Assembly: GCF_020882245.1 (NCBI RefSeq)
Contig: NC_083598.1
Span: 49,575,858 to 49,639,857 of the forward strand
DNA from: Rhopalosiphum padi
Taxonomy: Eukaryota > Arthropoda > Insecta > Hemiptera > Aphididae
DNA length: 64,000 bases
Reading direction: 5' to 3'
Below are positions 39,111-54,100 of this stretch, piece by piece (the stretch's first letter is position 1; each line of letters opens with the position of its first letter). Position numbers and translations under genes: made by a program. The notes below the pieces were generated by a model. It was not told the DNA's origin. It ran no database searches and saw only the letters and a list, made by a program, of their open reading frames with translations.

Positions 39111-42100
39111 ATGATTTTTTATAAAGTGTTAACAATTTTGGCATTAACTTTGATATTTATAATACAATATAACATTGCTGACAAACTTTCCGGTAATGAT
39201 GATATGAAAATTATATTTTTTATAAAATAAATATTGATATAATATTATTTTTAAAATATATATTATGTATAATATATATTTATACATAATATTATAATGA
39301 ATAATTAAATTGTACCTATATTCTGTAATAGCATCGATTAAATATACGTAAATATAAGTATATTTAACAGTTACATTATTTGTATATGTTTGAATTATAA
39401 TAATATGATTTTATATAATTAAGTCCAATAAACAATTTAAAGAACCTAAATAAATAGTAGAATGAAAAAAACAAATAAAATTTTAATTATAATATTTGGT
39501 AAGAATTGACTACAATAACAATAATATTTTCATTAAATATTAAGGTGAAATAATATAACTTGTGAGTCATTAGTATTAAAATGTGTGTATTTTTGTAAAA
39601 TTATTTAGCTAGTCGATAGATATTTTTCAAAAAAGAAGTAGACATAGTTTTGTGAACATGTTATATAAATGTTTATAATAAGGGTTGCTAGAATTTGAAA
39701 TTACCAAATTCATCAGTTAAATTAAAACCCAATTCAATCAAATAATATAGTAATAAAGTTATTTTCTATCAACTTCTATTACTCGGGTCTTAATGACCAG
39801 CTGGGACACCAGAACATGGTTTATTTTGACTGCCCTAATCAAAAGTTGATGTTTCGTTAAAATAATAAATAAATAAGATAATCAACACAATTAATAATCA
39901 TTTTTATTATGTAAAGCTGAACTTATATAAAAGTACAAATATATTTTGATATACGAAGATTATCAAACAACCATATTAACAATGGCCTATGTATATTTGT
40001 ATTCAATTACCTAAATTACTTTCAATGTTATACTTTTATTAAATAGAACTATTATTATTATTATTTTTTTTTAGAAGAAGGAAGTAAGAGAATTCATATT
40101 AGTTAATGATATATTTTACGATTGATTTACACAATATAACAATGGTATATCGGATGGAGGTTATGTACCAGGCATTTCTTTGATCTTATTAAAACATAAA
40201 ACAATATATATACCTAATATTCCAAATTGATCATGTAAAAATATTCAATTATAATCATTCTTATCTAATTTTTTTTTTTTTATCATTCTCCTTTTAAAAC
40301 ACACCTTTGGCATTAGTAATCATTTTTATTATATAAAGTTGATCTCATATTAAAGTATTTAAAAAAATATATTTTGATATACGATGATCATCATACAACC
40401 ATATTAACTAAAACATTTTCACCTACGTATATATTTATTCAATTACATAAATCACTTTTTAATGTTATACTTCTATTAAATACAGCTATCATTATTATTA
40501 TTATTTTTAGAATGCTCAAGTAAGATAGTTTATATTAGTTAACAATACATTTTAAGATTGACTTATACAATATAAACATGATATATCGGATGCAGTTAAT
40601 GTACCAAACATGCCTTTGATTTTAAAATCAAATATTAATAAAATTATATTTTAAATTAATCATGTTAAAATATTCAATTATATTCATTCATATCACATTT
40701 TTTTTTTTTTTTTATAATCTGTTTCCTTTTAAATCACGCCTATAGTATTAGTTATATTACCAGGGTTGAAATTAACTTAATTTCTTTCAGTTAATTTTAT
40801 ATTCGCCAATATTGTATATCTAATATTTATAATATGACTAATAGCAGAATTAATGAAAAATGGGCTTAAGCGTAAGTAGTTTTATGTTTATGCTATGAAC
40901 AAATTTTAATCCACCAATTTTTTAAAACGACGTGTCTGTTGTTTTACTCATAATTTTGAATATAATAAACGTGTGATATATTATTATTTGCATAGATAAA
41001 GATGGTGTATTCAACTACTTTTATGTAATGCAATTTGGTAAGTAATTTATAGCATTGTTTCAAAATGTATTATATAATGCTATAAAGTTATAAAATATTT
41101 AAAAAAATGAACAAAATAATTGAAATATAATATAATAATGAACACAATTTAAAATTAATTACAAAATAATAAACGTATACCTATTATGTAAAAAAAATAC
41201 GCATACTATGTTCTTTTTTTCATGCTTTTATCCATTCCTGTAATTCAATTATTTTTGTTGATTATGTTCAATCTCATCGGTGTTTAAAACATTCATTTTT
41301 TTTAGTCCCTATACAACTTAAAACGAAAAATTAAAAAAAAAACATTTGAAACCGCAATAACGTTAAACATTAACATTTTATAGCGTTTAAATAATTGGAA
41401 ACGTAAATACGATATATATTTTTATAAGTTGACTGATTGAAAGTAATAATAATTTATAAATAGTAAATACATTGTATGTCCTACATTTTTTTCAAAGTGG
41501 TCAAATTGATATTTTTATAGTTGAAAATATTTTTAAATAATTTGAAAATTTGGCAATTAAATTATTTTAAATAACAATTTATAATAAGTCAATATGTTTC
41601 AAAAGTAACTAAATACGTTTTATACTAATGGTGACTATACATTCGATTTTGTTATTTTCCCTATTATCTCAACCTATCACTAATAATATTCACTATTCAT
41701 GTTATTTGCCAATTTGTTCAATAATTATATTTCCGATAGTTTTTGGTCCATATTTATACATTTTATACACATAAAAATAGAACTAAGTAAAAAATATTTT
41801 TCGTTGTTATTGCTAACTTTAAGTAACCATCAAGAGTGCTGAGAAATATCGTAAACATATTTTGCGGATCCATCAAAATGAATAGCTTAATAGTAGTTAA
41901 AAAAAATATATAGTTTTTATATCTATACAACTACTTTTCACAAACGTTGTTGCAAATATAGATGATGTCATTGTAAAAAATGTAAACATTGCTCACATTG
42001 TTGTCATAGTACAATAATCATCGTTAGAAATACCGTGATGACTAACAATCGCTTACCAACAACAGTTGTTCAAGCGTTACAGCATAGAAAATTTCATCAA

Positions 42101-45100
42101 TTGCTCTCATAACCTTTATTTTATTTAAATAATGAATGTATATATATATATATATATGCTAATGTGAACATATACAATATATATAGATAATTTCATCGAC
42201 CGTAGTATTTTCATAAAATGCAGTTTTCAATGCATTATAGATTTACCGATGATATCACCTGATATTTATAGTTTAAACACTGTATCATCGTCTATATATT
42301 ATAAATAATAATACGTTATGAAAACATTTTTTATACATAAATTATGAATTACTTAATAGGTATGAGATTGATTGTAATTTATTAATTATTGCAGAAACTG
42401 TAGAAGACCTCCAAAGAGTTAAAGACACTTTAATTACAGATCAATCTAAAGTAATAGGTAAAATCTTACATTTATTATCGTGAACTATGTTGTATGTTTA
42501 ATTATTAAACTATTTTATGTTATTAATTAAGCTTTTAAGTTTTATCACTATGACCTATAGCTTAAATACATGCTTATGTATATATATATAAAAAAAATAC
42601 GTATGCCAGTGATTTTAATAAAAAGTTAACTATTGCAGAAATCAAAGACATCCCAAATAGCTTTAGAAAGGATTCAGTTAAAGTAAAACGTAAGTTCTTA
42701 TATTTATTGTTGTGAAATACGTTTTATATATTTTAACTAATAAACTATCATGCGTTTTAATTAAACATTTTGATTTTTCACTATGACCTATACTTTTAAT
42801 GTGTGCTAATGTATACATATAAATATGTAAGTTATTGATTTTAATAAAAAATTAATTATCGCAGAAAATGAAGATCAAGATAAAATTGACTGTAAGTTTT
42901 TAGATTGCATGCTATAATATTATAATAATTAATCATATATAATTAATATATTTATTTAATATATATTATTATATCAAATTATTTTTTTCAGAACATTCTA
43001 AACGATATATTATATAATGTACAGCTTATAACAAATAGAATAAATATTTAGTAGGACAAAGTATAAGAGTAAACTAAAAGTATCCAATCATAAATACAAA
43101 CAACATTACAGTACAATACTATAATACATACTTAAAATTATGTTTAATTAAGTGATGACGGTGGTTGAATTACTAAAAATATTATGACGCCTGTGTTGAT
43201 GCATCTGGAGATTGTTAACATGCATAGTTGAATACGACTAAATGTTTATAAATGAGTGTTTACTTGTGGGTGTAAGCAAAAGCATGCAGTGATGATATTG
43301 ATAGCTAAAGATCATAATTGTCAACTGCATACCTTAAATAAGGAATAAACATAAGAAATATCTCAATTATCGTGGAAAAAGAGAGAGATAGGATTGCCTA
43401 GAGAATAAGGAGGTTTGAATAGTAGAATATTTAAGTTAGAGAGAAGATTATAGTGTAGAATGATAGAAAATGGTTCGTATATATACCAATCAATCATTGA
43501 AATATCTAAAAGGAAAACCTTCAAACGTAGTATAGTCGGCTTTAAGGTCAATCTCTCTCCCCAAGTGGGTATTCTCTTCCTCTGCCGATCACTAAACTTT
43601 TAGAAGGGACAGGCAAATACACTGTCATGTAGCAGCTAAATAACATCACTAGGAAATTTTATTTATATTGCTAATCGTCGTTATTCATCATATTTGAGGT
43701 GTTTTAATCGTTCAATTTAAAAATATATATAATTTATTGTATAAGTTTAATTATTTTTATGCCTAATTAGTCAGTTATAATTTATTCCAAATAGATCTAT
43801 TAAATTTTGAGCAACAAATACATTATACATATGTAGTACAATATATGTATGAATATTATAAATATTATATACATATTAATAAAATCTAATACTTTTAGCA
43901 TATTTACGTAGATATTATGACCATTTGAAGACAAAACAATATTTTTATTTAGATAGTAAGTATTCGGTAATCGTTGTAATTATTTTTATAGCTATAACAT
44001 TTTAATAAATATATTACAGTACAAAACCCCAAAACCTAAGTGATTGTATAATGCAGTAGTGTTAATATAACTCCGTGTTTGTGTATATATAACTAGTGAA
44101 AAATACAGCCCAATAGAATAAAATATTTTGTCGTTTATTTACAGCAATTCCAATGACTCCTAAAGAATTTTGTGAAAACCTCGGTGAGTGAGAGTAAAAC
44201 CACAATAAATTACTATACGCAATAAAAACTTAAATTAATAATGTTCAATATAATAATACATAGACAATATACATGTAATATGTATACAAACATAATTTAT
44301 ATAAATAAAAAGATTGTAATTTTTGTGATATCGAATCTATCGATTATTTTTTTTTAACATTTTCATAAATTTTATAAAAATTAGAACCAACTTAAAATTT
44401 TTAAAATAAAAATAAAATTTTTATATTTTATATTACTTTTTTTTAATAACTATTAATATATTACTCTTTATAGATTAGTTGGTCAATGAATCAATCATTT
44501 ATTTCTTAGTCAAAAGTTTTCTATTCTATTTGTTTCAATTTTTTAAGCTGATCGTTGAATAAATTATTAGTGCTGAATATTTTATATTTAAAAATATATT
44601 TTAACAATTTTATTTCATGGAAATTCGTGAATTTTGATTGATCAGAGCAATTTCGTAGTATATTTAAGTTTTTTTTACTGATAATCGTCTTCTCGATATT
44701 GAGCATTGGTGCTTATCCTCTGTTCCAAAACGAGATAATAGGAGAATACATTTACATGGCACACAATAACATATATTTATATACAAAAATAAAATATTAA
44801 GAAAACATGCTAAAAATCAATATATTCCCTCAAAGATTAAAATGTTGTTGAACAGTTTTAAATGTTTTAATATTTTAATAGTATTAATCAAATTGTAAAT
44901 TAATATATGATTTCAGCGGATAAACGTGAGTCTAAAAATCCTATTTTAATATTTATAAATATCAGTATAATACAAATAATTTAAAAATCGATATTCTTAC
45001 TTGTTTTTTAAAGAATTACGATTAGATCATAATAAAAATGTAGACAATCATACATTGATACATCGATACATTGTGCGCAAAAACTCATTCAATTAATCAC

Positions 45101-48100
45101 AATACACTATAAACAATATAAACAACAATAATATTAATAACAGGAAATGACCTGAGCGATCCCAGATATTTTTCTAGAGTAAAGGAATTCAAAAAATAAA
45201 TGAAGATTTGTTTATAAAAACTATCTTATAGTACGTTATTAGTTATTATTTTTGGTCATTACATTCTTTTTGTTAAATTTTTCATATTTATAACACTTAT
45301 TTTAACCTTTTTATTTTATAAAAATCCGTAAATTATGATTCATCAGAGCAATCTCGTAGTATATCTTCAAAGTTTTTTTTACTGATAATCATCTTCTGGG
45401 TATTGAGCATTGGTGCTTAGCCCCTGTTTAAAAACGATATAATAAGAGATTACATTTACATGACACACAATAAAATATATTTCTATAGTTCTATACAAAA
45501 AAAAAATAATAAGAAAATTTTATTGAAAAATCAATACATTCACTCAATGATAAAATGTTTTAAACAGTTTTAATATTATAATAATAATAATCAAATTTAA
45601 ATTAATATATAATTTCAGGGAATATGATTAAGTCTAAAAATCCTATTTTTACTGATATTTATAAATATTGGTATAATATAAATAATTTAAAAATCTAAAT
45701 TCTTTCTTGTTTTAAAAGAAGTACCATGATCCCAGCTATTTTTTTAGAAGGAATGACTTGAAAAATAAATAAAGATTTGTTTATACATAATATTTTATAC
45801 TATAATATTAATTATTATGTTTCGTCATTAATTATTACAATTTAAGTATAATTATTGTATAGAACAATAAAACTACGATAAGATGAAATAATTTAGTTAT
45901 TATTAAAGGAGGTTTCATACTATTTATAAAAAAATTAAAGTATTTTGGGTGGGTATATATTTTTGGAAATGTATACCAAAAAATGATTGTCTTTTCTGAA
46001 CTTATATTATTCGTTTAACTCTATAACTAGTTGTTTTTATTTAAAAAGAATATTCTTATTTTTAATATTGCATTTACCAGAAACTATAAACATTTCATTC
46101 ACAAGTTTAACATTTATATTCTTTCAGGGAGATTTAGAGCATTGTCTTCCTGTACTATTACAAGTAATTAGTTTTAAATTACTATGTATTTTTAACACAA
46201 GTTAACATGAGAAATTGTATTAATTTAATTTCTGAAAAAATACATTTCACAACAATTTTAAATGAATATATTTATTTATTTAAAGAATTCTATAGAGCAG
46301 TGTTTCTCCTATGGGTCGCGAATGGTTAATTTTATCCATAAATAAATATTAAATATACAGAGTTATTCTTTTATCACGAAACACTCATTATTTTAAAAAG
46401 TATTCATGTTTTTGAAAACATTTTTCTACATAGTTCAAGTTGTTAAAAAAACAGGTTTTTATTAAAAAATTATATTCTTAAAAATTTTTTATCCTTATAT
46501 TTTTTTAAGGTTTTTATTAATTTGAATGACAATATATAGTTTAAAATTCATATTCCAAAGCAGAATAATTACCTTCGTATTACTGCACGCATCATTACTT
46601 TAAATACGTATACCTCATAAACTACTCGCTCTAAATTCGATTTTTATGTACCAAAATACTTAGAAAATTATTTTGCTTTGAAATATGAAATTGAAACTCT
46701 GTGTTGTCATTCAAAAAAGTAAAAACTTAAAAAAAATATAAAGATAAACAATATTTAAGAATATAATTTTTTAAAACTTGAAACTATGTATTATTTACCA
46801 ACAAGAGGTAAATTTGAAGGTCGTCATTACAAAAAGATTGGGAAACACTACCATAAAGAATACTAATGCTATGGAATTTATTTGTATGTTGTGGTCCAGG
46901 TAGATAAATGGTCAATGTAAATACCAACTGGTAATATTGTATACCATGCTAGAGTTTTTCAAGCCTTGCGGATAATTTTATACATAGACTAGACATTATT
47001 TACTGATTAAGCCAAGTGGAGAGATTTGTAATAATTTCTGGTTTCCAATGCAAAACAAACCAAAAGTAGTAAAAATGTACAATAACTCATAATGAACTTC
47101 CTCAATATGCTAATTCGACAAAGGGCGCTAAGTTCACAAATATTTAACTTGATTATTAAATTATTCTTTTTTCAGTTCATAACGATAAAAATTATCACAA
47201 TGACCAGTCTATAATTTACATTTCCCAAATATTACGTGTATTTTATACAATAACCGATCAGTGTTTAGAATTTACAATTTTTCTTCTTGGACCGTAACAT
47301 AATATATACGAATTATATAGTTTAAATATGTAAAATATTGAATTCATTTTTTTTTTTTGTTAGTTTTGTATATTATAATATGTAATATTTTTATAATCTA
47401 TAACAAACTATGAAGTTATATAATTACATATTTTATAATTAAAATAATTTATATATTATATGTATCGCTTATTCTAAATTTCTAAATTTCTAATTTTTAT
47501 ATATTTGATTAAATGGATACAGGATGCCTTTCAGGTAAGTTAGTCTACAAGTGTGTCTGTTATTATTGTCTTTACTACCTACTCATTGAAGTGATGGCTA
47601 TTACTTAACTATGATAGGTGTATGAATAATGTTTAAAAATTAATATATTGTGAAGTTTAATACCGTATTGACTTATGATATACTTTTTCAAAATATTTGT
47701 AAATTAATTGTTTTTAATATTAGTTTAACTCGATAAGATTATTTTAATTGTAGGAAATGCTAACATTAACATTTTGTGATAGTTTGAAGTCTATGATTAT
47801 TCGTTTTTAATTACGCAAAACAACAAAAAAGGTTTTTATACAAATGTATGTTTTTTCTTAATTTTTATAATAGATTTTAATTTTAAAAAAAAATGGGAAT
47901 TTATAACTTTGAAAAAACCTAACCTTTTTAAAGCACAAACAAGATCCAATTTGTTATCAAAAACCACTTTCAGAGTTGAAAATAAAGGCATTTTTGCTAT
48001 TAAAATGGCGTAATACATATTCATAAAAAAAAAATACACATATCAATGAAAAATCAATTAATTCAACACTGCTCAGAATATGAAATCTGAAATATTTCAT

Positions 48101-51100
48101 GTACAGGCATAATATGTAATGTGCCATTCAGCAACTGTTATGCAGTGGTGGTGTAGTTGTGGTTAATAAATAACAGTAGTTCAAATATATTAGATTCTGA
48201 ACGAAGTGAGGAATGTATTGATTTAACAATGATGTATGTTTTTTTTAAAAGTGAAGGAAAACCAAAAACCTCTAAAAAAGTAACGAAAAAACGGTTAGGT
48301 TTTTACGCATAGTAAGTTTTTGAAAAAATTAATTTTTTTATTTTGCTGTTACTCAAAAACGAATCATTATAATTACTTGAAATATTCACCAAATGTTAAT
48401 ATATTAGCGATATTTATTTACGATTAAATTTTCAAAATACTTTGACTTTATATAAGCTATTTATATACGGTTGAAATTTTCGATTTTTTTCAAGTTTTTT
48501 TTTTATGAAATACCGCTAAAAAAATTTGGCATTCCAAAAAATCATTAAAATTTAATAAAAGGTTTATTATAGGTATATTATTATAGGTTTATTATTTTCA
48601 AGGAATTTTGAAGTTGAGAATTTATAAAATGTTTGTGATTATATCACAAATATGATAACAGTGTTATATATCTAAGGTTAAAAAACCTAATACTAGGTCC
48701 TTCATAAGTTACCTTCAAGTTACATAAAAAAATGTCGAGCTTCATTATAGAGATATTTTATGAGCGTATGAAATTTAATTTTTTACAAAATCGCGTAAAA
48801 TTACTATATATATATTAAAATTTAATTATAGTTGATATGTCATTGCATTCCAATTTAACAAATAGTATTATAGTGACCTACTCTTCATCTCTACTATACA
48901 GCAAAGCGATACCCACTTGCCTATCTTTGTTTTTAAAGTGTAGATTTATTGGTAAATATTCAAAGAGCAAGTAACCATTACTATTCTGCAATGTCAGATC
49001 ATGTAGCACATACAAACATTCCGCATTAAATAGTTCCAGATTAACTACATTCTAATTCATTATATTTTAATAATTAAATATAAAATTAAAACATATTATA
49101 TATTATATACATATTGTATATGTTAATAATATAAAATATTATATTAACGATTTATTAATTATATTTACCAAGTATTTATGTTTATAAATTTACAGTTCCG
49201 TTAAGTAAGTCAAATTACATACATTTTATATTTTTGTATATAAAAATACTATTGGAATTCATACCTACATATTACAAAGGGTGTGTTATTCATAATCTCA
49301 TAGGAAAATATTTTGGTCAAAATATAGGGACTTTTATAATATATTTATATTATGTGTGTGCTCAATATATACTTAAAAAGAGTAATAGTTTACGATCCAT
49401 AATACTAATAAATCAATTACGCTTATAAATTCACAGATACTGAAGGTAAACTTATAATAGTGTGTTTAGTATTATAATATTTTAACTAACTGTTAATAAA
49501 TATTTCGATCAGATTATAATATTTAATATTATGTTTTTTGATCAAATTTAAAAGAACAAATTAAATGTCTGTGAACACAAAATAACCAATGACATTGATA
49601 TTATAAACAATTAGTTTCATCCAACTTCAAGTCGTACCTACTAATAAGATCGTTATTGATTTAAGTGGCAACACCTTAATATCAAATAAACTCAATATTT
49701 TCCAATTCAATCTAATGATACAAAAACTCAAGGAATTATTGAAAAATAAACAGACACAATATATAAATTATAAATAAATAGTTATTTACTTTAACTGCAA
49801 ATATAAGTAAAATTATTATCTATAATTATTTTACTAAAATAAATTACAATTCTGAAATTATTAATTTAATCTACAATTGTTTGATAACTTTAGATTGTAC
49901 AAGTAAGTTTACCTGATGTTACTTTAAATATTTTTTAACTAATTCAGCAGTTATAAGAAGACTAATAAAATTTAATAATAGAACCGTTTTATTGCTTTCG
50001 AAAAAAAATACGATATTTACGACTCAATATTTAAAGACGTAATATAAAATATCGGATACATGTTATAAATTATTACTATTAGCATTAACTTATACATTTC
50101 GGATTCTGAATGGAATGATAAATTTATTGATTTTACAATAATGTATTTTTCTTTTTATGCCTGTTATTGAGTTTTGGAGTAGTAATACTGCTTTGATTTT
50201 TGACTTGTTTACCAATTGTAAATTTTTTTTAGCTATTTATAGACAATTTAAAAGTTTTATTCTTGAGAAAGAATACTACTTATTTAAGGTGAACCGACTT
50301 GCATCAGTCTTGAGGTGTGAATTATGAATTATTGCTGACATTTTGGATAATATAAGATTAGTACAAACACAGCTGTTTCAGAATTAATGTTTTAAACCAT
50401 TGTTGACTAAAATTTGTTGGTATTTTTAAAGTAAATTGATGAAAACTCAAAGATGACTGTACTTATCAATCCATTCTCTATTATATTATTTCTGTTATAT
50501 TCCCTACGAGTCAGTTATATCGATGACCTATTTTTTCTTATTAAACTTAAACAATTCCTATAAACAATATTTTTGGGACAGTTGGTCCCGTCACTCAATG
50601 TAATTGTCGAGTTTGCGTCATTTTGTTTGAATTAGCACTCTGACACTTTTTGTAGAATTTTATTTGACTCATACGTTATTAGATATCTTGGATTAATTAC
50701 TTTATGACATTTAGAAGTTTGCAAATGTAAGTTACCTTCTTGCAAACGAAATAATTTGTTCATAAATTCAATTTCGTATTCTTTTAAATCCTTTGCATAA
50801 TATTACATTATGATACATAATCTAAGTTTTGGCGATATTAATTTAACATATACTATCTATAATACAGTATACACATACTAACATATTATACAGAAAAATG
50901 GCCTATATAGTGATAGAGTTAGATCGGATCATAGCATAGTATCGAACGTTTCCGACGGTCAATCATCATATGCATAAACAAACATAAACCTTAAATAATT
51001 ATGAATAAACTATATTTATTAATGTACTTTTAGCTGCATTTTTATACATGAATTTTAATAACAGTTAATTTTTCATTTACATCAACATTAAATTGTTAAA

Positions 51101-54100
51101 AATTATTTTTTTAAACAGATACAATAGCTGAAAAGTTTCATAGCAAGTATATTATTATAGTAATTAGTATAGTTATTACAGTCTAGTTTTATACAAGCAA
51201 AATAAAATTAAATGGATTAGTTGGCATTTAGGTAGAAAGTACTACTTGCCTAACTAGAGGTCGAGATTGATGGGATTGATTATCTGAGTTATAAACGAAC
51301 TTACACTTACAAAATAAAATCTAATTATAGAAAAATAATTCAATTAATATTTATTTTTAGTGACAAAGCCCTACACCAATGTCCTGATATCATTAGAACT
51401 TGGTATGTAAATTACTTAGTTATTATTTTAACTTATATTTATTAATGAATATTAATTAGGTTTTAATAATTAATAAAGCTCAGATTTTGAGGACGACTAA
51501 AAAGTATTTTAATCGTGGAAAATGCCAGAGAAAATATTTATGTTTCACAGCATTATATGTGGTTTTATTGAAATTATATATACGTGTATGGATAGCATAA
51601 ACTTAAAATACTATAAACACTGAATGAAATATGAAAATTAAAAAGAGATTTATGATATGTGTTACAGAGACTAGACCATATAAAATAATTAAATATAATG
51701 TTTTTTTTTTTTTTTATTGTTACGACCTTTTTAAATAACAAAAACGTTTAAAAAAATTAAATGGATACAGATTTAGAAAAAAAAATTGTTTTTTATATCA
51801 ACAATTTTACTTACTTGGAAAAGTGATCAAATTTTTATGCATTTTTTTTTAGATAAATATTTTTAATAGCTTATTTTTTTGAAGTTAAAATTTGTTATGG
51901 ACTTACAAATTTCTAAGAAAAATGACATATATACATTAACAAATACAAAAATAGTTTAAATATTGTAAAAAATGTGTGATTTTTTTTTTGTAGATCCTCG
52001 TCCATACTACGGTAATAAAAATACAAAGACTAATTATAACTTTTTCCGAAGATAATCATAATATATATAAAATAATTGGAAATAATAATATATAGTACTA
52101 ATGAACAGTCGATATAATAACGTAATTTGTATGATGTTATAGAATCTTTTTTTCGCTCAAAACATTTTCCAGGTAATTTATTTTTGTATAACACTTTTCT
52201 AAAAATTGAAGTTTAAATACAATTCATATTTTGGATACAATTACTTCTTATAGTTCATAACATTTTTTTATGACTTATTGAATATGTACAAAGTTTTTAA
52301 TTCTGTATTATTCAATGAAACAATTAGAAAATTTTCAACTTGAGGAAAAATAAATTCCCCTCTTCCATTGTTACTTCAAATTACACTAATATGACACAAC
52401 AATTATGTAATCTTTAAAAATTTTTTATGTTTATTTACATTTTTTACATTTTTTTTGAAAATGACCATGCATGATATTTAATAAATACATATACTATGTC
52501 CACATTTTTATACTTCTCGAAGATTTCATCATAAAATTATATTTTGATTTTCCTATCTTAGTTAAAAATTAGCCTAATATATTGATATTAGAATCTTGAC
52601 TATAGTCAATAATATTTATGTTTTTATTGCGTGTTTGAAAATAATACTATTATTTAACATTATGGTGGTGTTTTACTTTTAATTAATATTTTACAAAATA
52701 TAGGGTAATATAAGGTCTTGATCTCAAGTTGCAATATTTTAATTTAATTTAAAATTATTAATTTATAAAAACTTTGTTTTAGTTATAACAGAAAAGTACT
52801 GGAATTATCTCCAAAAAATATTCCAGTACATACGGAAAAGTATGTATTATATTCTTATGAATAACAATTAAAAAAAGTTATATTTATTTGTTTTCAGTAA
52901 AATAATTATAATATAACGAATCAATATGATTATTCTATATTAATCGTAACTTTTACATAATATCAGTTTCTAATTCAGTCATTGTACAGGCAGGATATCT
53001 GTACCCTACTTTTCTGCCACGCCAGTTTCTCCCTCAACATAAAAGTCTCTATAACTGATAATAAATTCAAAATACATTAACAAAATTATAATTTATAACT
53101 TTTATACAGTGACTTTTTACTTTAATAGTTTTACGAATTACAAGTTACCAATTACAAAATAATATCAAAAAACGTTTGTAGATAAATAGTTATTTTACGG
53201 GTGAATATCCAATACCGTAAAAAAATAATGTTACACAGAATAGTGAAGAGTAGTTTATGAGTGATCTTCTATCAAATTTTCAAATCTTCGATTTAAAAAA
53301 GAAATTTTTAAAGAATTCAAATTAGCTCAAAAAATATCAAAATATTAACACTATACAATGTATTAGAAATTCTAACATAAACAATAACTGAACATTTTCA
53401 ACAGTTGATCGCTTTTAAGTCAAACAAAAAAAAAATCAATTCTATTTTGTTGAAATCTGGTTTTATGTAAATAAGTAATTTAATTTTGGCTTTTCTAATA
53501 TACAAACTGAATTCAATTTTTACAATAAACCAACATCAAAACTGAGATTATTTTTTTTTTTGGTCATAAAATGTGGTACTGCCAAAACTCTCCTGATCTA
53601 TGTAAATAATCCATAAAATAACGCTTATAACAAAATTCAAAAAATCGAAAATGTACAGGTTTTCGAAATGGAGCTCCTTATTTCACTACAATTACCGTGC
53701 ATTCGTTTACAAAATTATATTACTTTGACAATTGTTTCGTCAAGCATTGCAACCATTTTTCTTGATGGTGAACGGACTCCATATACAGCACTCAAATGCC
53801 ATAACTTCCAACATCCAACATAAAGAAGCATTCCCCTATGGGTAAAGTTGTAGAAAAATTCAAATGTATTATTTGGGACAAATTGTATTATGATTTATGG
53901 CCCTCACGCAATCACTTGAGGCTTTTCAACAATAAACCAGATTTTTCAGCTGCGCGTCAATTAAATGGCACGCCGATTGTTATAAATAAATCTTGAACAA
54001 TGTTCCTTAAGCTAACATATTGAACAAAAAGTTTCAAGGTCAAGATGTACTCCTACTGCCAATGACCTCTCCGGTCATACTAACTCAATTCAAATGCCTA

